Positions 34,401 to 42,663 of a stretch of 61,180 bases of DNA are shown here, piece by piece. Source of the stretch: an uncultured Persicobacter sp. (lineage in GTDB: Bacteria > Bacteroidota > Bacteroidia > Cytophagales > Cyclobacteriaceae). Positions within the stretch are counted from its first letter, which is position 1. The number at the start of each line of letters is the position of its first letter. The position numbers and the translations under genes are program-made. Location: assembly GCA_947498325.1 (NCBI GenBank), contig CANMKE010000030.1, positions 1 through 61,180 on the forward strand. Direction: 5' to 3'. Under the pieces are notes generated by a model. That model saw nothing but the letters and a program-made list of their open reading frames with translations, had not been told where the DNA came from and searched no databases.

Positions 34401-34601
34401 ATTTATATCGGTGATGGTTCCATTGGAAGTCCCCTTTTCAATGATATTAACCCCGAGAATTTCCTCACCATCGGGAGCAACTATTTTACCTGAAATAGGC
34501 AAGCTTTGAGCGAGTGCATAATTGGATAACATCCAACATATAGAAAGAAGAAAAAATGTCTTTCGTTGATGCCTCGCCATTGGATAGAAAAAATTTTCCA
34601 T
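31473..34601 (-). CDS. SusC/RagA-family TonB-dependent transporter (beta-glucan PUL)
   Basis: 1042 residues from the first ATG; a start seven codons later (MARHQRKTFF) is equally plausible. The signal peptide ends near YALAQ. Then come a carboxypeptidase-regulatory-like domain (ISGKIVAPDGEEILGVNI), a TonB-box region ETLEELVVVGYGVQKKSVVTG, the plug motif LKDAASAAIYGSRAANGVVLVTTKKG and a long beta-barrel ending in RIVMMGVNLNF. It is the first gene of the locus, with a good Bacteroidota promoter match about 40 bases upstream. It differs from the other SusC of the window throughout the barrel, so the two loci should take up different glycans. Confidence 0.95.
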   Translation of the reverse strand: MENFFYPMARHQRKTFFLLSICWMLSNYALAQSLPISGKIVAPDGEEILGVNIIEKGTSNGTITDINGEFSMQVQSDESTILISFVGYKSQEFQVRNQRTFDVVLQEDVETLEELVVVGYGVQKKSVVTGAIASIKSEEIAQTPVATVDQALQGRTAGVNVTTNSGAPGGAISVKIRGIGSNGDSQPLYIVDGMQVGSLDFLNPNDIASMEVLKDAASAAIYGSRAANGVVLVTTKKGSSGKLQVSYDGYIGVQSPWKKVSTLNAREYMTMHNEAGYNDGATSPIFHPSSFGDYADTNWQDEVFRNAAPISNHAVSLSGGNEVSTFAISLGYFGQQGIVGNADKSNFDRITFRLNSEHKLSSRVTFGQNLTIAAKSSSGISEQSDFGGILNATFLHDPITASLITNPETSAIYDGLPYNPVKNSNGQYYGISNQNLREIGNPMAMLENTYNAHNDRNIIGNAYLTVDLLPGLKFKTDMGLDLYNSFGRGYQPMQYLNVDNMSRNSSAWQEMNDNVGFQWENVISYNKSVNGHDFSGIVGNTIQEYTGKGTWGSRNDINPNGWYYGWLENGANDDTQKSNGWFWRNRLASFFGRANYSYKDKYMLQATLRHDGSSRFGNNNKFGTFPSVSGGWTVSNEDFFSNIKAINFFKIRASWGQVGNQNIGDFGYLSLANRAYGYTVNDNIINGIAINRMSNPDLKWETSEQANIGLDFGFLEDRIQMTAEYYSKTTRDLLGVKPIPDYLGMESPLFNMGTVQNQGVELNITYGKKTGDFTYDITGNVSYNKNRVLEVANQNGYIDGGAPHVHTGNMRMAEGHALPFFFGYKTAGIFQNQEQINNYVNAEGKPIQPEAKPGDIIFVDINGDGTISEEDRTDIGNPVPDWNFGLTFNANYKNFDFSIFFQGAAGFDIANVMRRGDLDMQNYGGAALGRWTGEGSTNSYPRMTHQDPNRNYTRLNDMVHLERGDYLRVKNIQVGYTLPEAISSKAGLSRARIYASVQNAFTITGYSGYDPELASFDIFNYGMDRGGYPQSRIVMMGVNLNF

Positions 34602-36118
34602 GACTTAAATTTAGTGTAAAAAGATGTGCAGCTGCTTCTACAAAGATAGAGGAATACCATCCTTTAATCCTAAAGAAAATTTTTGATCAAAAATCAATTT
34701 TACTGAAAATTACAACATAAAAATGAATTACATTTATTTATAACACATTGAAATTAAACAATTTAACTATTCTGAAAAAAATATTACTTACACGCTAAAA
34801 AACATGGGTTACATTTAAAGCACCTGCTAATTCACACGCCACTTTGGGATATTAACATCGCCAAAAAACATCACTATAATATGCATTTAATTGTATATTA
34901 ATTTTAGTATATCCCACCTATATAAATCAGGAAAAATAAAACCAGTACTAATAATATGTTTGAATCCTATATTTTTATATAGTGCCGAATAGGAATGTAT
35001 CTGATGGGATGGATCTATCAGTTCATTTTTTTATTGAAGAGGTTCTGGGAACAATAATATCAGTTGCTGCTGTATCTGTAATCTACAAGCCAGAAAGCGG
35101 TCCACTAATGATAAAATTGGGCTGTCGAATATTTTTATACCTATCGGCACGGACGTTGCACGCAACATCGCACTCGCGGTAGAAATCATGTTTTTGATTG
35201 GGCTGATGGTATATTTCCGACAGGCTATGACAAGATTCAACGATTCATTACCCAAATTTTTCAGTATGCATTGTAAAAGCCAACCCCCTGCCCTCCCACT
35301 ATAATTCATAATACTCAACTGGCTTTGAACAAATGACCAAAATAATGAAGCTTTCCCAGTTGAAAAATACTTTCATTGCCTCGGCATTGACCAAAATTAA
35401 ATCCCGAATTCGAAATCAGATTCAAGCTTGAGAGGCCTTCGATTAAAGGAATGATGAGATGGCTTTCCTAACCTTTCTAACAATGGTCATCTTCATCAAG
35501 CTAAAGTAGCGCATCCCGTATTAACCACTTGGTGTTTTCATTGCCCACAGGATAATGAGATTAGATGGATGATTAACGAACACTCAATGAGCATCAGTAA
35601 TTTTTTGACGGCAAAATGAGGTGCTTTCAAGGTACATCATTTTTAGCTTTCCTTGCTCAACCGAACTTCATGAACCTCTTTATTCTTTAAAGAAATTATC
35701 GTTTTGTCTGTAAGGGTTACAGCACAATACTTTGTATATTCATTCCCATAATGGCAGTGTAAAATCTACTATGAGCACGATGAAAAACTTAAAATTCGCA
35801 TTGATCATTTGAAGCTTAAGCACACTCCAAAGCTCTTCGATATTTGAACCACTGAAATAAACATTTCTATGGTTGATCGTAGCTGTGACTTTTCTCCAAC
35901 CGGTGTTGGAAATTACCTTAAAAATTGCCATACCCAAGTGCTGTTTCAATTTTTCTGGTTACAGGAAAAGGGGGTAGCGATTTTGAATGAGCGTTGCCCT
36001 ACCCGCTTTTGCGGCCTGTATATGGATGATGTATCGCCATTTTGTGATGATAAATCCCCAAAAGGGTGCGAATGAATGTGCAAATTTGTAGTCATTATTA
36101 ATGATTTTTTCGACCACT
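34602..36118. other. 1.5-kb intergenic region between divergent operons
   Basis: The first 380 bases next to susC are very AT-rich and should hold the promoter and operator region of the beta-glucan PUL. From about 34980 to 36100 several short frames are open on both strands (the longest about 95 codons, minus strand near 35031-35318), but none resembles a family I know. This may be decayed coding DNA. No RNA gene or clear repeat was seen. Confidence 0.4.
34641..34648 (-). promoter_or_regulatory. Bacteroidota -7 promoter element TATCTTTG for susC
   Basis: On the minus strand TATCTTTG matches the Bacteroidota -7 consensus TAnnTTTG exactly. It is about 40 bases upstream of the susC start, giving a short leader. 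A matching -33 TTTG was not clear at the expected distance. Confidence 0.45.
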
Positions 36119-37996
36119 ATGAATAGGAAAGAATTTTTGAAACTTTCTGGTATGTTTTCCGCGGCGCTGGGATTGAGTCCCGTTTTAAGCGCATCAGGAA
36201 ACAGCAAGCCAGCGCCTTTTGATTCTGTGAAAATTCCGCCAATGGCGAGTAATTTATTTCCGAACTTGGATTTAGCCCGATTTATGTTCAGCAGGTCTGG
36301 GGCTTTTTTATGCGTCAATTTTAAGGACAATAATCCACAAAAAAGATTAATGATTAAGTCCCTCAGATATGAGGCCATTCCCTTCGCCTGGAACAAACAC
36401 TGGGCAGGAGATTATTATGAAATTGCGATTTATAAAAATAGCACCCCACTAAAATACGAAATTGACTATCAGCCGTGGGCACTGAATTTATTGACTGATG
36501 CAGGCAAAGTTTCGGTGTCTTATATTGATGATTTTACCATGTATTTGGGAACGGATTCCGCGCTTGAAATTCGACTCATCCCGCTACAGCCCTATTTATG
36601 GATCAATCCGCTGGAGGAAGGAAAGCATTTGGAATTAAGTCCAAATCCCGGTAGAATGTTCCATGCGATAAAAACGGACTCAAACACCAAATACGAAGTG
36701 GCCTACGACGGTCCAAAACGCAATGCAGATGTAACGATCAAATACCTATCATTCATTGCTGAGCAAGGTGGCGTAGGCTTTGGCTTCCGGGAAAACAAAT
36801 ACCAGACGAAATGGGAAGAAAAAATTCCTGACAGAAAAAAAGTCATTGCTGACAATAAAGCATTGATCATGGATTGGATGTCAAAAATGCCTCAAGTCAG
36901 GGAGGATCTGATCCCCGCTACAAAAACAGCTTGGTACTTATTATATGCCTTTCAGGTAGCCCCCGCTGGCCACTATACCCATCGGACTATTTTATGTTCA
37001 AAAAACAGTTGGCTGACCAAGACTTACGGGTGGGATAATTGCTTTCATGCCCTGGCTGTGGCATCTGCAGACTTGGACCTCGCCTATGGGCAACTTCATG
37101 TATTTTTCGATAATCAGCTTCCTAACGGAAGCATCCCTGATAGTGTCTCAGATTTGAATGTCAATAACTATTGTATTAAGCCTCCAATTCAGGGTTGGAC
37201 CATTAAGTTGTTCCTCGAAAGATTTGGTTGGGATGCCAACGCTGAACATCTCGAAAAGCTTTACGAACCTTTGGGTCGATTAACAGATTTTTGGTTTAAT
37301 TTCAGAGATGACAACAAAAATGGAAGGTGCCAATACCAACATGGCAATGACAGTGGCTGGGATAATTCCACTGCATTTATTGATGCCACACCTTTGGAGG
37401 CTGCCGATCTTTCTGCCTATTTAGTCCAACAACTTGAAATTTTAGAATTGATCGCCAATAAACTGGGCAGACCGCAGGATGCCGTTCAATGGAAAACAAA
37501 AAAGGAAAAACAACTTGACCTGCTGCTTACCACTTTTGTAAAAGATGATCACTTCGTGAATTTCCATGCAAAAACCGGACAGGTGAAAGAGACCCAGTCG
37601 TTGCTCAACTACATCCCATTGATTCTTGGCAAAAAGATCCCCAAGAAAATCCGCAAAGCCTTGATTAAGGATTTACAGCCCGGAGGGGATTATCTCACCG
37701 ATTATGGGTTAGCTTCCGAGTCCGTAAATAGCCCCTACTATGAAGTAGATGGGTATTGGCGAGGGCCGATTTGGGCACCACCAAACTACCAGATTTTTAC
37801 CGGGCTTATAGATGCCAAAGAATTTGAGCTGGCCAAAGAGATCGCAGAACGCTACTGCAGGTGCTATAAGGAAAATCCGGTTTTCAATGAAAACAACAAT
37901 GCACTGACAGGTGAAGGCTTGCAAGCGCCCGGAGTCAGTTGGACCGCTGCGGTATTTATTTTAATGGCCACATATCTTGGCCAACAGTCCTCATAA
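36119..37996 (+). CDS. (alpha/alpha)6-barrel glycoside hydrolase (GH63/MGH1-like)
   Basis: 625 residues from the ATG at 36119 (MNRKEFLKLSGMFSAALGLS), a signal resembling a Tat leader with RK in place of RR. About 60-260 is a beta-rich N-terminal domain. From about residue 270, TKTYGWDNCFHALAVASADLDLAYGQ, LPNGSIPDSV, QHGNDSGWDNST and YWRGPIWAPPNYQIFTGL are the toroid motifs of GH63- and mannosylglycerate-hydrolase-like enzymes. These act on alpha-linked glucose, mannose or related sugars; the substrate here is unknown. It is the first gene of a three-gene plus-strand set with DUF4380 and an esterase, transcribed away from the PULs. Confidence 0.8.
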   Translation: MNRKEFLKLSGMFSAALGLSPVLSASGNSKPAPFDSVKIPPMASNLFPNLDLARFMFSRSGAFLCVNFKDNNPQKRLMIKSLRYEAIPFAWNKHWAGDYYEIAIYKNSTPLKYEIDYQPWALNLLTDAGKVSVSYIDDFTMYLGTDSALEIRLIPLQPYLWINPLEEGKHLELSPNPGRMFHAIKTDSNTKYEVAYDGPKRNADVTIKYLSFIAEQGGVGFGFRENKYQTKWEEKIPDRKKVIADNKALIMDWMSKMPQVREDLIPATKTAWYLLYAFQVAPAGHYTHRTILCSKNSWLTKTYGWDNCFHALAVASADLDLAYGQLHVFFDNQLPNGSIPDSVSDLNVNNYCIKPPIQGWTIKLFLERFGWDANAEHLEKLYEPLGRLTDFWFNFRDDNKNGRCQYQHGNDSGWDNSTAFIDATPLEAADLSAYLVQQLEILELIANKLGRPQDAVQWKTKKEKQLDLLLTTFVKDDHFVNFHAKTGQVKETQSLLNYIPLILGKKIPKKIRKALIKDLQPGGDYLTDYGLASESVNSPYYEVDGYWRGPIWAPPNYQIFTGLIDAKEFELAKEIAERYCRCYKENPVFNENNNALTGEGLQAPGVSWTAAVFILMATYLGQQSS

Positions 37997-38076
37997 TATT
38001 ATGGTGCTTTCCTTCACAAAAGGAAAGCACTTTCTATATTATTCACCTCCTCGTCAAACGCACATAAATAATCAGC

Positions 38077-39009
38077 ATGCTACATTTAATCCTCTTCATA
38101 GGTGTTTTCTTTGGAGCTTCAAAGGAGCCGCAGAGAAAAACCATCACACACGGAAAAATACGCATCGACCTCAATATTGATCTTGGCGGCAGAATTGACC
38201 AAATCTGTTATAATGAACAACCGCTCCTTTTTCCGGCAAAAGAACACCCTGAATACAACGGGTCAGTATGGTGGCCAAGCCCTCAAAAGGACTGGCACTG
38301 GCCGCCCCCCAAAAGCATCGACAGAAACCCTTATAAACTCACGAGGGGAAATGGACTTATTCAATTGCGAAGTATTCCGGGGCCCGAAAGTGATCTTCAA
38401 CTGAAAAAAACAATCCAGCTGTTGAACGACCATCAAATCCGATTGATTTATGAAGCCACAAACATTGGCAAACTCCCAAAAAAATTTGGACATTGGGAAG
38501 TCACCCGCCTACCCAAGGGTGGACGCGTAATTTTCCCTGTCGGTGAACTTTTAGCGAAGAAAGAGCACCCCAAATTGAGGAGCAGCCTCTTTTTTAATGA
38601 CCCTGATTTAATCCCTTCGTGTATAAATAAAAATGAAAAATGCTTCAATATAGAAATTTCAGAAAAGACCGCCTGCATTCCACAGACTGATAAGTTTAAA
38701 TTACTTGCCGATGCATCTGAAGGTTGGGCTGCCTACCTTAAGGATGGGCTATTGTTGGTCAAGCGTTTTAAGGACACCCCCATCGCCGAACTTCCCCCAG
38801 AACAAGGGGAAGTTGAACTGTTCGTCAATCCAAGCCTGAATTTTATTGAACTTGAGCAACATGGCCAATATCAAAAGGTATTGCCTGACCACACCAGTAT
38901 CTGGGTTGTTGATTGGTATATCCTTGAATACCCCTCTGCCCTATCGCAAGATGTTAAAATCATTAAAGAATTTATTAATAATAACATTCACCTCATTTCT
39001 TCTTATTAA
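38077..39009 (+). CDS. DUF4380-like secreted protein
   Basis: 310 residues with a short hydrophobic N-terminus (MLHLILFIGVFFGAS), probably a signal. GKIRIDLNIDLGGRIDQICYNEQPLLF, NGSVWWPSPQKDWHWPPP and a late HTSIWVVDWYILEYP give the beta-rich, aldose-epimerase-like look of the DUF4380 family, often found beside glycoside hydrolases in Bacteroidota. No function is established; a role in carbohydrate binding or turnover is inferred from context. It is 80 bases after the GH63-like gene and three bases before the esterase. Confidence 0.65.
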   Translation: MLHLILFIGVFFGASKEPQRKTITHGKIRIDLNIDLGGRIDQICYNEQPLLFPAKEHPEYNGSVWWPSPQKDWHWPPPKSIDRNPYKLTRGNGLIQLRSIPGPESDLQLKKTIQLLNDHQIRLIYEATNIGKLPKKFGHWEVTRLPKGGRVIFPVGELLAKKEHPKLRSSLFFNDPDLIPSCINKNEKCFNIEISEKTACIPQTDKFKLLADASEGWAAYLKDGLLLVKRFKDTPIAELPPEQGEVELFVNPSLNFIELEQHGQYQKVLPDHTSIWVVDWYILEYPSALSQDVKIIKEFINNNIHLISSY

Positions 39010-39011
39010 TC

Positions 39012-39944
39012 ATGAATCAGCTCTTTTACGCTTTATTGTTTATATGCTCATTTTCTTTACCTGATAAAAAAATGATTCTCCCACTTTATCAAGGACTACC
39101 ACCAAACAGCACCGAAATAAAAGGAGGCGAGATCCAGGAACAAAGTGACCAAATCCTGAAAATATCAAATATTCAGCAACCTACTATTGAAGTTTGCCTC
39201 CCTCCTGCCGATCTCGCAACAGGGGAAGCCGTGATCATCTGCCCCGGCGGAGGCTATTGGATTTTAGCCTACGATATTGAAGGAACGGATATCGCCGAGG
39301 CTTTAAATAAAAAAGGGGTCGCTGCCATCATCCTCAAATACCGGTTGCCTACAAGTCACCAAAGCAAGATCAGACATCAATCTTCACTGCTCGACGCGCA
39401 ACGCGCTATTAGAATGGTACGCCAGCATGCCAGTGCCTGGCACATTAACCCTCAAAAAGTGGGCATCATGGGATTTTCTGCCGGTGGCCATTTAGCATCA
39501 ACAGTCGCAACACAGTTTGACGAAGGCAATCCCGAGGCGATAAAGCTCGTAGACCGGTACTCATCACGGCCTGATTTTAGCTTACTTATTTATCCTGTCA
39601 TCAGTTTTCACGACCAGTACACCCATCAGGGATCAAGGAAAGCCCTGTTGGGCGAGAACGAAAATGACGAATCGCTTCAGCTTAAATTCAGTGCTGAACG
39701 GAATGTAACCACGAATACCCCACCCGCATTTCTTGTACATTCCACCGACGATACGGGCGTGCCTTGTGAGAACAGCATCAATTATTTTAATGCTTGCCGC
39801 AAGAACAACGTCGATGCAGAGCTTCATCTTTTCCCTGTCGGTGGCCATGGCTTTGGTCTTGGCAAAGCATACCCAGGCTTGGACTCGTGGACTGATCTTG
39901 CCATAGAATTCATTCACAGAATAACCTCAACAGCACCACAGTAA
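39012..39944 (+). CDS. alpha/beta-hydrolase, probable carbohydrate esterase
   Basis: 310 residues with a hydrophobic N-terminal stretch likely to be a signal. Fold landmarks: CPGGGYWILAYDIEG (oxyanion-hole loop), the nucleophile elbow GFSAGGH with its Ser, HSTDDTGVPCENS carrying the probable acid, and LFPVGGHGFGLG with the catalytic His. This matches esterases annotated as acetyl-xylan or feruloyl/acetyl esterase-like (BD-FAE/Aes type). It probably deacylates a glycan or oligosaccharide processed by the neighbouring GH63-like enzyme. A strong terminator follows about 20 bases after the stop. Confidence 0.87.
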   Translation: MNQLFYALLFICSFSLPDKKMILPLYQGLPPNSTEIKGGEIQEQSDQILKISNIQQPTIEVCLPPADLATGEAVIICPGGGYWILAYDIEGTDIAEALNKKGVAAIILKYRLPTSHQSKIRHQSSLLDAQRAIRMVRQHASAWHINPQKVGIMGFSAGGHLASTVATQFDEGNPEAIKLVDRYSSRPDFSLLIYPVISFHDQYTHQGSRKALLGENENDESLQLKFSAERNVTTNTPPAFLVHSTDDTGVPCENSINYFNACRKNNVDAELHLFPVGGHGFGLGKAYPGLDSWTDLAIEFIHRITSTAPQ

Positions 39945-39963
39945 AATAATGAGACCTCCATTG

Positions 39964-39990
39964 AAGCCGCTACATATAGCGGCTTTTTTT
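39964..39990 (+). terminator. rho-independent terminator after the esterase
   Basis: AAGCCGCTA and TAGCGGCTT form a perfect 9-bp stem with a four-base loop followed by a T-run. It closes the three-gene GH63-like/DUF4380/esterase operon. Confidence 0.93.
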
Positions 39991-40049
39991 GTTTTACACG
40001 AACTGTGCTGAACAGCCTTCAACGGCGAAATACGCATAAAAAAGGTATT

Positions 40050-40068
40050 CACTATCAAAATGATAGTG
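40050..40068. promoter_or_regulatory. partition operator/centromere candidate, site 1
   Basis: CACTATCAAAATGATAGTG: 8-base inverted arms around AAA. It shares the core CTATCAAANTGATAG with two other sites in this window and is about 100 bases upstream of parA. A GCCAATTTTTATT motif follows at 40074. Confidence 0.65.
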
Positions 40069-40146
40069 GTGCTGCCAATTTTTATTGGCGAAACAGTTAT
40101 TTTTTAAGACAATTTGTTTTGTTTGCCAATTTTTATTTCCAAATTG

Positions 40147-40161
40147 CTATCAAATTGATAG
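40147..40161. promoter_or_regulatory. partition operator/centromere candidate, site 2
   Basis: CTATCAAATTGATAG, ending four bases before the parA start codon at 40166. This position suits autorepression by a ParA with an N-terminal DNA-binding domain. A second GCCAATTTTTATT lies just upstream at 40125-40137. Confidence 0.65.
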
Positions 40162-40165
40162 TCAC

Positions 40166-41344
40166 ATGAGCCAACACGAAAAAGTAAGGGATATTCTTTT
40201 GCAGCGAAAGGAAGTCCTTAAAATGAAGCATCTTGCCAAAATTGCCAATATCAATGAATCGACATTGAGCAAGTTTATGAATAATCAGCGAGAGCTGAAT
40301 GAGGAACAAGTAGAGTCCATCATTCAGTACCTTGAAGAATTCTATAACTTCGACAGGAACGATATTGACGACCGTGCAAAGATCATTGCCATTTACAACA
40401 ATAAGGGTGGGGTTGGGAAAACGACCATCTGTCAAAATATTGCTGCGTTTTTCAATATTCTTGGGAGCCGTGTGTTGCTCATTGATGCCGACCCTCAGGG
40501 CAACCTGACCGACTCCGTTTTAGGGGAGGAACCTTTGGATGATTACGAGGAAGGAAAAATCAAAGACTTCTATTACGCTTGTGAATCGACGGCGCTTGAG
40601 TTGGAAGGCAAGTCAAATCATAGCCCAGTGAATATTGCGGAGGTGGTCATGCCTGTTTATGAAACCCAGGATATCTCGAAGCGGTTTGATGTGATCCCGA
40701 CTTTTGATAAATTGGAGCGGTTACAGAGCAGCTTCCCCGACATTGTTTTTGACCAGAGCAGAAACCTGTTTTTAGAAACGCTCAAACCAATTCTCGATGA
40801 CTATGATTATGTTTTTATTGATGGGGCGCCAGACAAAGGAATTCTTGGGCGTTTAGCCTTAGGAGCCGCCGACCATGTCATTATCCCGGTATGGCCAAAC
40901 CAGCGTTCAGTAAAAGGTATCAAAAACTTGTATAATATGCTTCCTGTCCAAAAGCGAAGTGAGAACTATAATCTTGGGGCCGTGATGAATTCCATTTTCA
41001 CCACCTTCAAATTCTTCCGAGATGAGATGCAGGCTTTCCGAGAAAATATGCAACAGAGTTTACCTGTTTTTGATCAGAGCATCCGAATGAATCTTCATAT
41101 TGCCCAGGCAAGTTTATTGCGGGTAGATATTTTCAGGTTTGAAAAATTCTATCGGGGAGACAGTAAATCGCCATCAAATGGTTATTCTGACTTTCTAAAA
41201 TTCGCTTATGAATTAATGATTCGGATGGAATTAATCACCGAGGAATATGCATACAGAGAATTCAAATCTGATTTCAAACAGCTATTGGAAGCAGACGCCG
41301 TTCAACCTATTTATGCAGAAGACTACGAAGAAACAGAATTATAA
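40166..41344 (+). CDS. parA: ParA partition ATPase with N-terminal HTH
   Basis: 392 residues from the ATG at 40166 (MSQHEKVRDILLQ); the frame is open from 40085, but that extension runs across the site-2 palindrome. An N-terminal helix-turn-helix is visible at about 18-45 (KHLAKIANINESTLSKFMNN). The deviant Walker A KGGVGKTT is at 80-87, followed by VLLIDADPQGNLT and DYVFIDGAPDKG. This is the architecture of type Ia plasmid ParA proteins, which drive plasmid segregation and repress their own operon. It lies three bases before parB. The two palindromes upstream are likely its operators. Confidence 0.92.
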   Translation: MSQHEKVRDILLQRKEVLKMKHLAKIANINESTLSKFMNNQRELNEEQVESIIQYLEEFYNFDRNDIDDRAKIIAIYNNKGGVGKTTICQNIAAFFNILGSRVLLIDADPQGNLTDSVLGEEPLDDYEEGKIKDFYYACESTALELEGKSNHSPVNIAEVVMPVYETQDISKRFDVIPTFDKLERLQSSFPDIVFDQSRNLFLETLKPILDDYDYVFIDGAPDKGILGRLALGAADHVIIPVWPNQRSVKGIKNLYNMLPVQKRSENYNLGAVMNSIFTTFKFFRDEMQAFRENMQQSLPVFDQSIRMNLHIAQASLLRVDIFRFEKFYRGDSKSPSNGYSDFLKFAYELMIRMELITEEYAYREFKSDFKQLLEADAVQPIYAEDYEETEL

Positions 41345-41346
41345 TC

Positions 41347-42222
41347 ATGAAGAATATCAATAGGCTTACCAGTGCCGTCAATAATAAACGGTCGCAGCAA
41401 ACGGTAAAAAATATTTCTCCGATCAAGAAGGAGGAACAACATACGTATAAAGACCAGATCAAACTGCATCCTCAATTAAGAGAGTGGGGAATTCAGCTCA
41501 ACGAAGTTGAACGCAGCCACCTAAAGGAAGCGATTGTTAAGGCGAAAAAAGTGCTTGATCCACTTTTGCTTGCTGAAATCGATGGACAGGTTGTATTGGT
41601 CGATGGCCATAACCGTTACGAAATTATTCAGGAGCTGGATTTACCACATGCCGCCTGGGATGTCGCATTGTTGCCGTGGATTAAAACGGCCCAGGAAGCG
41701 ATTGACTATATGGTAGAGCTGCAGCAGGGACGAAGAAACTGGACCAAGCAAGACCTTAGTTTTATCCGTGGACAAGCCTATGCACATTTGAAAGATGCCA
41801 AACAAGTCGCTAAACAATACAAAGTAGGAGAGGCCACTGTTTTTCGTGATTACAATTTTTTCAAGGGAATATCCAAGGCGCCTAACGATGTTCGCGTGGC
41901 CTACTTACATAGTCATGATTTTACAGAAGAGCAATTTTGGCTCTCCAAGGTAGGTATGGGACAGTGGCAGAAATTAGGTCAAGAGGAAAATACTACCTAT
42001 GAAATGTTTATTGATGATTTGTTTGCGCAAAAACCTAAGAAAAACAAAAATACGGTAGTCAAGCCTTTCAATGCGATTAAAAAACTGAATCAGTTAATAG
42101 AGAAAGATTTGCGCTCTTATGCAGACATTAATATTGAAACCGAACAAGAACAGGAGGTCATGCGCAACACTATTGCCAATTTAGAACGCCTCGTGGCTGA
42201 ACTAAAAGGTAAGGTAGATTAA
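41347..42222 (+). CDS. parB: ParB-like partition protein
   Basis: 291 residues. A ParB/Srx-like N-terminal domain holds EIDGQVVLVDGHNRYEII (G87-H88-N89-R90 in place of the usual GHRR). A central DNA-binding part follows, QDLSFIRGQAYAHLKDAKQVAKQYKVGEATVFRDYNFF, with an HTH at about 150-175, and a C-terminal helical region likely to dimerise. It is diverged from chromosomal Spo0J/ParB, as plasmid versions usually are. Stop-to-start spacing with parA is two bases. It should bind a centromere site; the CTATCAAANTGATAG repeats are the best candidates in the window. Confidence 0.82.
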   Translation: MKNINRLTSAVNNKRSQQTVKNISPIKKEEQHTYKDQIKLHPQLREWGIQLNEVERSHLKEAIVKAKKVLDPLLLAEIDGQVVLVDGHNRYEIIQELDLPHAAWDVALLPWIKTAQEAIDYMVELQQGRRNWTKQDLSFIRGQAYAHLKDAKQVAKQYKVGEATVFRDYNFFKGISKAPNDVRVAYLHSHDFTEEQFWLSKVGMGQWQKLGQEENTTYEMFIDDLFAQKPKKNKNTVVKPFNAIKKLNQLIEKDLRSYADINIETEQEQEVMRNTIANLERLVAELKGKVD

Positions 42223-42250
42223 GCCTGACTGAAAATCATGATTAAAATGT

Positions 42251-42629
42251 ACCGTACTTTTGTTTTTTTTACGGCAAATCCGCTACTAAAAACAAAAGTA
42301 CGGTATTTTTATGCGATAAGACTTCAACATCATTTTGATAGAACTAAATTTTAAATCAAAATCAATTAGACTTATTATCTATTTATATATTAATAATTAG
42401 GCGGGGGTAAAGAGGTTATTTTGAGTACTTTAGGTAGGCCAATTAAAACAAAAGTACGGTTTACTAAAACAAAAGTACGGTATACTAAAGCAAAAGTACG
42501 GTTTACTAAAACAGATGTACGGTAATATTAAAACAAAAGTACGGTAACTAAAACAATTGTACGGTACCGTATTTTTGTTTTATTTTTGAGTTTTAGTTCA
42601 AAATCAGTTTAAAAAAACAAAAATACGGT
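42251..42629. repeat. iteron cluster: replication origin region
   Basis: About nine copies of a 20-22 base iteron, consensus TAAAACAAAAGTACGGTNNAC. Six run head to tail, starting at 42444, 42465, 42486, 42507, 42529 and 42549. One is inverted and abuts the sixth at 42566 (ACGGTACCGT centre). One degenerate copy begins at 42610. A separate inverted/direct pair sits at 42251-42304. Between them, 42340-42410 is very AT-rich, a plausible unwinding element. It lies directly upstream of the initiator gene, as in Rep_3-type theta plasmids. The copies closest to rep could also repress it. A partly matching CTATCA/TGATAG site is at 42327-42341. Confidence 0.92.
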
Positions 42630-42663
42630 TATCTTTGAGTAAGATCGCAGAATTTTTTATTTG

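Noticed and set aside
35031-35318. Minus-strand frame of about 95 codons in the 1.5-kb gap
   Set aside because: No recognisable motif, no supporting context, and open frames occur on both strands at the same place; possible decayed DNA only.
42444-42629. Regularly spaced short repeats resembling a CRISPR array
   Set aside because: The period is only 20-22 bases with almost no unique spacer, some copies are inverted, no cas genes are present, and they adjoin a Rep_3 initiator; iterons explain them.
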